From Erpobdella octoculata (lineage: Eukaryota; Annelida; Clitellata; Hirudinida; Erpobdellidae): a stretch of 64,000 nt of DNA. The stretch covers positions 17,719,136-17,783,135 of the forward strand of contig OZ022240.1 in the NCBI GenBank assembly GCA_963978895.1, read 5' to 3'. Under the pieces are notes generated by a model. The model did not search any database. It was not told the DNA's origin and saw nothing but the letters and a program-made list of their open reading frames with translations. Of the stretch, positions 40,241 to 64,000 are shown piece by piece. How positions within the stretch are numbered: the stretch's first letter is position 1; each line of letters begins with the position of its first letter. The position numbers were made by a program, and so were the translations under genes.

Positions 40241-42520
40241 CAGTGGCGTAGCTAGGGTCTTCTGCGCCCGGGGACAAAAAATCTGCGCCCCTACATAAAA
40301 TCTGTCGAACCACATAAAATCTGTCGAACCACATAAAATCTGTCGAACCACATAAAATCTGTCGAACCACATAAAGTCTGTTGAACCACATAAAATATAA
40401 TAACTGTCGTACTCAGTATTTGCATGTAGGCTACAGTCCCTGGCGCCTATATACATGCATTTCAGTGTATTTAAACTTCTATATGCATATTGCACCTTAC
40501 ATCATAATTGTATTATTCTTTCTTAGTTTTTACTGTTATACTGTTTTTCTTACTATTACAAAATATTAATGAATATGATTACGTATATAATTAGATTCTT
40601 TCAATTTATTTTTCCAGTAGTTTTTATAATTCTGTATTTTTCTCGTCCGCTGATTCAGAAGTGCGAAAGAAAAATTATAAAATTTAAAAGCAAAACAACA
40701 GATAGGTATTGTCTAAAATTGTGGTTAAAAATGAGCTGTTTTAAAAAAAAATTATTTTTCTTGCTTTTACTGCAGCAAACTGGTTAATTATATCAAAATC
40801 AATCTGTTCAAGAACTTCCCTCTCCACACTCATTAGGGCCAGATCGCTAAGTCTATCTTGTTCCATGGATGCTCGAAGGCAGGGACGTAAATTCAGCATT
40901 TTCCAGGGGGGGGCAACATTTTCCCGCCATTATATAGCTTACTGACAGGGTTACCCGGTGTTGTCCGGGTTTTTTGTGCTTAGTTTTTTTTTCGTTTTTG
41001 CCAACGAAACGTCAAAGAAATAACAGATTTTTTTTTTAATTTTTTAGAATTTTCTCATAAATGAAGTTACCTGCATGCCAAATGTTGTTAAAATTGCTCC
41101 TGCGGCTTGGATGTGATAAACGAATGCTCTCACACACACATTACCTTTTACATTTATATAAATACGTAGGTACAAGCAGAGAGGGATGGGGAAATGCATC
41201 CCCCATCAGAGTATCAATTGAATTTTTTTGGGTATAATACCTTGTTTTTAGAAGACGACCGTAGCTTTTTTGGGAGGAGAAATTAGAAGTCTTTGAAAAA
41301 AATTTTGAAAAATACTTACGACTACCCCTTACCGGTTATCAGCTTTTTGGAAGAGAATATAAAAATTTCTGAAGTAAATCCCCACCAATAAATTCTATAT
41401 TCGCCACGCGCCACTGGGTATAAGGGGGATGAATGATTTAATCATATTGCAGGGGCAAGTACAGGATTATTAAAACAAGTAAAGGAAAAACAAGTTTTTC
41501 AACACAAACTTTGATTTCAAATACATTCAATTTAGAAATGCAAAAGATGTTCAAAGTTTTTTTTAAAAATTGAATCATGTATTTTCATCAAATATAAAGC
41601 TGTGCTGAAAGTTTCAACTTCCTAGCTAGTCAAAATGCTGGTTAAATTTCACTTGCAAGATTTGCGTACAGAGAAAGACACACACACACAAACAAACAGA
41701 GATTGTAACCTAAATAAAAATTTGTAAAAAAGATGTCCAAAATGGGGTGGGTATAATTTTGTTTTATTTTTGTGTAATAAATAATAACTTTGATGTAGAC
41801 AGCTGTGAGGGAATCAACATTGTATTAATACCACTAATAGGGTAAAATTCCACGAGTTCTCTTATTGTATTTTGGCACAGAAAACAGCTAATCTTTGGAC
41901 CAACACTGATACACAAATTATTACTCTGCAGTTATTGGTAAATCTAGCATCGAGCTAAGATATAAAATTGTCTACACACGCAAAAAGAATTCCAATACGC
42001 ATTGAATCATCACGAGGTTAAGTAAAGTTAAAATTAACATATTATATAGTAAACTCTAAGTAAAAAAAATTTAATTTTGGAAATCAAGGGGGGGCGAATT
42101 GTCTATACACGCCGGAAAGATTCCAATACGCATTGCATCATCACTAGGTTAAGTAAAGTTAAAATTAAATAAATATATAGTAAACTCTATGTAAAAAAAA
42201 ATTCAAATTTTGAAAATCAGGGGGGGGGGCAAATGCCCCCCCCCCCCCCCAATTTACGTCCCTGCTCGAAGGTAGGAAAGAATTATTTTTAATTTACTGC
42301 TTCAATCAATGGTGAATAAACTAGCCAGACCCGATTCACCTCATCACCCTTTCCGTTGGCAAGTCTCCGCTTGAACCATGGCTTTGTCATAGAACGGCCG
42401 TCTTTCTTAGCAAATGGACCATTATTATTTTGAAATACATTAGAGCCTCGAGATACCATTTCTGGGCAGAGCTGTTGAGAAATTATAGGCAGTCGTGATG
42501 TTTGGTCGAAATCCAAATAG
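40239..42520. repeat. Mixed repeat debris
   Basis: A hAT-like end (GGGCAGTGGCGTAGCTAGGG) at 40,238; five tandem 19-bp units of ATAAAATCTGTCGAACCAC at 40,295-40,390; a decayed Helitron-like end at about 40,945; a CCGGTTATCAGC-type repeat near 41,335; a ~250-bp dispersed repeat at 41,466-41,735 (also 49,197-49,455 and 62,897-63,155); and a C/G-run-bounded block at about 42,080-42,260. No gene was recognised. Confidence 0.5.
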
Positions 42521-42535
42521 CCAACGTCGCCGAGC

Positions 42536-43230
42536 ATAAGAAAGGATTTTTAAAAATTTTGCTCCTGAGGGGAAGAAACTGGAAAACAAACTTTTTTCTA
42601 AAACAATGTATATCTCGAAAACCAAAAATAGGGAGATTTTGAAATTTGGTATATGGATTCTTCTTGAAAAATAAAATGATACGTGTTTCACCATTTTTTT
42701 AAAATTCGGTTTCCCGGACCTCAAATGTGGGTTGGAAAATCGGGTTATTTGGTTTTTAAAGTATCTGCTACTCAAAGACTGTGAACGCTACAGGTGTAAA
42801 AATTTGTATTTAGTTTCTACTCCATTTTTTGAAAATTTGGTTTCCAGGACTTCAAATGTTGGGTGGAAAATAGGGTTATTTGTTTTTTAAAGTAACTGCT
42901 ACTCAAAAACTGTAAATACCACAGATGTAAAAATTAGTATTTAGTTTCTATTCTAAAAATAAAGATATACGTGTTTCACCATTTTTTAAATATTTGGTTT
43001 CCAGGAACTCAAATGTGGGGTGGAAAATAAGGTTATTTGGTTTTTAATGTAATTGCTACTCGAAAACTGTAGATGCTACAGGAGTAAAAATTAGTATTTG
43101 GTTTCTAATCCAGAAATAATAATATTTACGTGTTTTACCATTTTTTGAAAATTTGGTTTCCAGGACTTCAAATATGGGGTGGAAAATAGGGTTACATGGT
43201 TTTTAAAGTAACTGCTACTCAAAAACTGTA
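42536..43230 (+). repeat. ~158-bp satellite array (same as the Helitron interior)
   Basis: Four units marked by GGTTTCC(A/C)GGACTTCAAAT at about 42,710, 42,839, 42,996 and 43,155; the leading sequence matches 55,408-55,560. The same unit makes up the inside of the Helitrons at 50,157 and 55,253, so this is probably a broken copy of one. Confidence 0.8.
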
Positions 43231-43870
43231 TTTCCGCGCCGAATTTACTTGCACCGAATTTTTCTGCGCTGAATTGTCCTGCACAGAATTATCCTTTTTT
43301 TTAAATAGTTTATAGTCCTTTACACCAAGTGTTTTAAGACTCTAAGTATTTCCTGTCATGGATCATAATTTGATCCTTTTAACTTTTCCCTCTTCCTTTC
43401 TCCAGGCTTGGGTCTGGTTTGCACAAGCAAGGCGAAGTTGGCAGAATTATCCTTCGCCAAGTTGTAAAAAAGAACATCATAGTGTTGCAGAAGGTGCAAA
43501 AGAGGGCTACAAAGTTGATTAAGCATTTAAGCCAGTGACCTTACGAAGAGAGGTTAAAACGAAGTGGCTTAACAACTTTAGAGAAAAGATAAAGCAAAGT
43601 CTACAAGATAATAACAGGAAAGGAGGATTTAACACCAGCAATGTTTTTTGAACAACCAACAACGAGAGGACATTGATTCAAGCTTTTTAAAAAAAACTAT
43701 AGAAAAAAAGTTTTTTTTAATACTAGTGTAATAAATATATGGAATACCTTGGCCTGTGCCGAATTGTCCTGTACCAAATTGTCCTGCACCGAATTGTCAT
43801 GTACCAAATTGTTTGTATTTCTGCACTGAATTATCCGCACCGAATTTTCCGTGCCGAATTATCTCTAGTA
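43218..43870 (+). repeat. CACCGAATTNTCCTG minisatellite flanking a LINE fragment
   Basis: Degenerate 15-16-bp units (43,218-43,300 and 43,745-43,865) lie on both sides of a piece coding for reverse-transcriptase C-terminal sequence. Confidence 0.65.
43480..43745 (+). pseudogene. LINE ORF2 C-terminal fragment
   Basis: The frame with stops reads VQKRATKLIKHL, YEERLKRSGLTTLEKR and FFEQPTTRGH, the end of a CR1/L2 ORF2. Confidence 0.7.
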
Positions 43871-44158
43871 GGGCTGAGTCAGGACTGAGTCTGAAAACTT
43901 TCGAGATAAGCTGCAAATAGGTAATTTGGCCAAAAAGGCTTTCTTATACCTATAGAGTATAGAAGCACTGCCGAACTGATGATAGTAATATACAAACGTT
44001 AAATAGATGATATTGGGGTGGGACAATCTTTAGATTTGTTTTCAGCTCCGTCATGTTTATATTTTCTAAAAATTATAATACAGGTATTTGTTTTATTCTG
44101 TTTTAAAATATGACAAGTATGACACTAAATAAAAAATTGATTTAAAAATCTGAAGATT

Positions 44159-44164
44159 TTTATT
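44159..44164 (-). terminator. Candidate polyadenylation signal of junctophilin
   Basis: AATAAA on the minus strand, about 206 bases after the stop codon. Confidence 0.4.
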
Positions 44165-44369
44165 AGTTTTTGAGACGTGCTGAAAAAAAAATTCACAACT
44201 TCAAACAGCAGCGATGAGTACAAATAGTAAAATCAAACTAGGAAGGATTATTTGTGGAAAAGCAACAATACAAATGAGAAAAAAAACGCGACCATTTAAT
44301 ATTGTTCATTGAATATAAACCAAAGTTGTAAAACTGTAAAATGGGACAACTACATTAATAATTGTATTC

Positions 44370-60199
<15,830 letters not shown>

Positions 60200-61861
60200 C
60201 GAAATTTCATTTTTTTCTTTATGTTTTTATAACGGAAGATTTTATAAACAAAATAAAATCATTGATTGTTTATTGAGCAAGATGGTCAACCCTGTTCGCT
60301 ACGCACGCTTAAACGCTTCTCTATTAACTCGAAATGAAAGTATCGTTTAAACAAATCACAAAAGCAAGCTCTGATTTGCGGAGAGCATTTTCTTGGATAC
60401 TGTTTATAATTACGAGCGTGTGAGCAAGATGAAATCGGATAACAAAGAATGTTTGCCTTTTAAGATGCAACGCAACAACCAGGGCAAGTTTTCTGTCAAA
60501 TCTACAAAGACTATAGGTTGCTTACAAGCAGATTCTGCGAAGCAAATATAATGAAACCGTGCAGCTCAAGAAGCGCTCACAAACATCAAACTTTTAATAA
60601 TGAACGAATCGTGAACTACTTTTTACTTTTGCTTTTTCCCTTTATTCTCGTGACATTCGTATGAAAGTTTCGCATACAAATTCTTTAATAAAAATGCCAA
60701 GCAAAAGCGTTATTTGTTGTAACTCATAATTAAGTTAGACTGAGAACATTTCTTATCTTTCTTATAGGAATGGATGAGGCCCCAAAGATATAGTATCGAT
60801 AGTTATTTCTAAAGTGGCGGATCTAGAAATTCCTGGTGGGGAGATGCATTTCCAAAATTTGAAAAATTGTTCACACTTTTATCTAAAAAAGCTGATGACC
60901 GGGGGAGAGTAGACGTAGGTAATTTTCCAACAATTTTATTTTCAACTACAATCATTTTCCAGAAACCGGGTATTCTACTAAAAAAATTTAAATTGATACA
61001 TTGGTAGGGATGCATCTCTCCATACCCTGGATCCGTTTCTGATTTCTAAGATTTGTATATGGTTTAAAAGCCAGCTTTTGAAAGTTTTTGACCAGCGGCA
61101 TCATTTCAGCAAACCCATGGAAAGGCAAGATTTTGACATATTTTACCACGTTTTTCTTAACTTGCTTTCTTGTCTGTCTTTCTGGTTGTCTACGGATAAC
61201 CAGAAAGAAGCCATAAGAAAACAACATTTTTCTAATGCACTAAAAAAAGAAAATAAATTATTTAAAAAAATCTTTTTAAAATACCAAATTTTTGTGAACT
61301 AAAAAAAGACAAAACATTTTCTCTGGGCATTAATTGTAGACATTCGTATAACAAACAAACCATAATTTTTTTTAATATGGTTTGTTCGTTATACGAATGT
61401 CCACAATTAATGCATGCCTCCATCAAGACATTTCTCACACAGCCCAGAGAAAAATTATTTTCTTTTTTTTAGTTCACAAAAACGTAGTATTTTAAAAAGA
61501 ATTTTTTAAATAATTTATTTTTCCTAAAAAAGCTAATGGCCGGGGTTCGCGGGGTGGGGGTGGTGGTCGTTGGTATTTTTTTTTAAATGTCTAAACTTGT
61601 ATACTTTTCTCTTGTAAAAATTTGATAGCTGGGGTAAGGGTAGTCGCAGTTATTTTTAAATCCTTCATATTAACTTGACCGTGTTTGCTTGCTTACTTGC
61701 GTCTTGCGTGCTTGCCTGCTTGAGTCATACGTTGGAAACCTATATCACTCAAAAAACCAACTTTCCGTTATCCAATCAAGTTAAAATTTAGGGGGTTTAT
61801 TTTCAGATTGATTGGACAAAACATACGTGAATTATAAAATAAAATCAATAAAACCGTTACA
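60200..61861. other. Upstream region of junctophilin and repeats
   Basis: 60,200-60,400 would contain the minus-strand promoter; no clear motif. From 60,820 there are dispersed repeats with AAGCTGATGACCGGGGG (60,888). A ~120-bp inverted duplication has its arms at about 61,250-61,365 and 61,370-61,530 (AATTTATTTT and TAATTGTGGACATTCG motifs), so this stretch could form a long hairpin. Confidence 0.5.
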
Positions 61862-62670
61862 AATTTAAAACAAGTAAATTAAAAACAAATTTTTAAAACC
61901 AATGCTCTTATATGTAATTAAAACACAAATTTTGCAATCAATTTTTTCTTATATTACTCTTTTATTTTATGTTAAAGTCGAAATATCTTAATTATATCGA
62001 AATATCGAAATTAATTAAAATTATCTAAATTAATTGACTTATTGTAAAACTAATAATTGAATATTGCATTGTCTTCTATTTTGAGCATGTATGCAAAATT
62101 TGAAAAAATCTATCGTCAGGAAGTGACTCAAAAATTGATTGCAAGATTTGAAACAGACAGAGAAACAAACAGACAGACAGAGAAACAGAGACGACGAGTT
62201 AATAAAAGCATTGGTAATAATAATAAAAATATCATCAAAAAGCATCGAATTTAAATATCTCAACTATTTTCATGAAAATTTCGTACACGCTTGAGAATCG
62301 CGGTCAGTGAGTGTGGTTCGTGTTAACTTGGTAAAATAGTCTGCCAGTCGGTTAGCGTTTTGTGGTCAAGAAAACCCTCAAGAAAACCCTCAAGAAAACC
62401 CTCAAGAAAACCCTCAAGAAAACCCTCAAGAAAACCCTCAAGAAACCCCTCGATAAAATCCTCAAGAAAATTAACTAAATTAATTGACTTATTGTAAAAC
62501 TAATAATTGAATAATGCATTGTCTTCTATCTTGAGCATGTATGCAAAATTTGAAAAAAATCTATCATCAGGAAGTGACTCAAAAATTGATTGCAAGATTT
62601 GAAACAGACAGAGAAACAGACAGACAGAGAAACAGAGCCGACGAGTTAATAAAAGCATTGGTAAAAATAA
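61862..62670. repeat. Two more copies of the ~380-bp repeat flanking a 12-bp minisatellite
   Basis: Copies at 61,862-62,222 and 62,466-62,670 (the latter lacks the first ~175 bp). Between them, 62,368-62,465 has eight units of CAAGAAAACCCT. Confidence 0.85.
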
Positions 62671-62896
62671 AACTTTTATGTAAAAAACAAACCAACATTT
62701 TTTGACTTCTTTAAAGAAAGCGATATATAATTTTTAATTTAAAAATTTTTTAATAAAATATTTTTTTAATTCCATATTGATTCAAAAATAGCTTATATTT
62801 TTAATCTTCACAATCAAGTTGAAATTTGGTGGGTTTTTTGTTGCTGTGGATTTTAAATTCTATTAAATTTTAATATTGATTGGACAACATTTGAGT

Positions 62897-63155
62897 AAAC
62901 AAGTAAAGGAAAAACCGAGTTTTTCAACACAAACTTTAATTTCAAATACACTCGATTTAGAAATACAAAAGATGTTCAAATTGAGTTTTTTTAATTGAAT
63001 CATATATTGTCATCCAATATAAAGCTATGCTGAAATTTCAGTTTCCTAGCTAGTCAAAAAACTGGTTAAATTTTATTTGCAAGATTTGTGTACAGAAAAA
63101 GACACACACACACAAACAGAGATTGTAACCTAAATAAAAGTTTGTAATTATAGAA
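62897..63155. repeat. ~250-bp dispersed repeat (copy 3 of 3)
   Basis: See 49,197-49,455; it ends at CAAACAGAGATTGTAACC. Confidence 0.8.
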
Positions 63156-63235
63156 TAAATTCAATTTTATAATTTAGAAAAAAATTTAAGAATTCAAAAT
63201 TTTAAGTAGAGAAACGATCTTTAGTTTATTTAAAA

Positions 63236-63779
63236 CTAGCGGGGTTACCCGGCGTTGCCCGGGGTTTTTAGAGGTTTTTCTAATGTTTGTCTCTCTCGCT
63301 CCCGTTCCCTTCTCCACTTTCCCGTTTTCGTAGCGTTCCCGGTCGCTTTTCCGCTCTCGGTCGTTTTCCAGCTCCCGGTCGCTTTCCCGCTCAGAAGTTT
63401 TGTTATCGATTTTCTCTCTTGCTCGCGTTTCCTTCCAAGCTTGCTCTCCCGATTCCAGTCGCTTTCCGCGTTCCCGGTCGGTTTCCGCGTTCCCGGTCGC
63501 TTTCCGCGTTCCCGGTCGCTTTCCCGTTCCCGGTCGCTTTCCCGTTCCCGGTCGCTTTCCCTTTCCCGGTCGCTTTTCCGTTCTTGGTCGCTTTCCCGTT
63601 CCCGGTCGCTTTCCCGTTCCCGGTCGCTTTCCCGTTCCCGCTCACGCTTGCTCTCCCGTTCCCGGTCATGCTTGCTCTCCCATTCCCGGTCACGGTTGCT
63701 CTCCCGTTCCCGTTCCCGTTCCCGTTCACGCTCATTTTCTCTTTCATAACTTCTGTTAGCCTATAAAACGTAAAATAGA
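63236..63779 (-). mobile_element. Short Helitron filled with CT-rich minisatellite
   Basis: CTAG at 63,236-63,239 preceded by A; on the minus strand the end is CCCGGGCAACGCCGGG, a perfect stem, then CTAG. The other end can be set at TC (63,778-63,779) next to A. The interior is about 15 units of CGGTCGCTTTCCCGTTCC. The 5' end is inferred. Confidence 0.65.
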
Positions 63780-63802
63780 TTTGCTAAGACTATATATATA
63801 TA

Positions 63803-64000
63803 CTAGCAGTGCCCGTAGCGGCTTCGCTCGCATGAAATTTGAGAATTTGAACCATGCATACATAGTAGAGTACTGCACGGATCAATTTTTTAGGTCTCGG
63901 CTCGGCCCGTCGACAACTTGGCCCAACCCGTTTCAAAAACCGAAATTCCTGGCCCGGCACGGCCCGTCTAATATGGGCCCGGCCCGTTTTTACAGGCCTA
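63803..64000 (-). mobile_element. Helitron 3' end, satellite-carrying family, running off the window
   Basis: CTAG at 63,803-63,806, GC-rich hairpin end, then the CGGCCCGTC-rich block, matching 50,157-50,330 closely. Confidence 0.8.

Noticed and set aside
62368..62465. Telomere-like repeat
   Set aside because: The 12-bp unit CAAGAAAACCCT resembles a C-rich telomeric strand only superficially and sits between interspersed repeats.
63255..63766. Three overlapping R-S-R-S-L or P-V-A-F-P frames
   Set aside because: An 18-bp minisatellite read in three frames inside a Helitron-like element.

Overview
This is nuclear DNA of a metazoan, most likely a non-vertebrate. It is AT-rich and crowded with transposable elements. 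The evidence is three spliced genes with animal-type exon and intron structure, one of them a junctophilin, a family known from animals. Around them lie non-LTR retrotransposons, Helitron-like ends, hAT and other TIR elements, tRNA-derived SINEs and long microsatellites. The species cannot be named from the sequence alone.

Genes. (1) On the minus strand at about 1.86-2.84 kb are the first coding exons of a gene resembling a K-Cl cotransporter (SLC12A4-7 type), with an N-terminal RFxV motif; the rest lies beyond the left edge. (2) On the plus strand at 9,993-35,784 is a 16-exon model of an HRI-like eIF2-alpha kinase (EIF2AK1 type). All splice phases agree and give a 505-residue protein with a glycine loop, AIK, HRDLK, DFG and a C-terminal coiled coil. 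(3) On the minus strand at 44,370-60,199 is a six-exon junctophilin with eight MORN motifs, an alpha-helical region and a C-terminal membrane anchor, the anchor encoded by a short last exon. Genes 1 and 2 are divergent; genes 2 and 3 are convergent.

Layout. 0-1 kb: start of a CR1/L2-type LINE. 1.9-2.8 kb: cotransporter exons. 3-10 kb: repeats, a Helitron filled with CATA microsatellite, and nested hAT elements. 10-36 kb: the kinase gene. Its introns hold a truncated LINE, a broken multi-copy coding region with a solo-LTR-like insert, several TIR elements, a LINE with apparently intact ORFs (18.7-22.7 kb), a hAT remnant, a nearly intact LINE on the opposite strand (30.5-34.7 kb) and a SINE. 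37-44 kb: a decayed LINE, AT repeats, and satellite and minisatellite arrays. 44-60 kb: junctophilin. Its large first intron carries a hAT element, Helitron pieces in opposite orientations and a decayed RTE-like LINE. 60-64 kb: repeats and two more Helitron ends.

The most unusual items are: an 11-unit tandem array that duplicates the splice acceptor and first bases of kinase exon 8; Helitron-like elements whose interior is almost all microsatellite or a ~158-bp satellite; a LINE whose ORF2 lacks a usable AUG and overlaps ORF1 in another frame; a MITE with an empty-site paralogue in the same window; and small frame breaks in two otherwise conserved genes. No new defence-type or enzymatic system was found.
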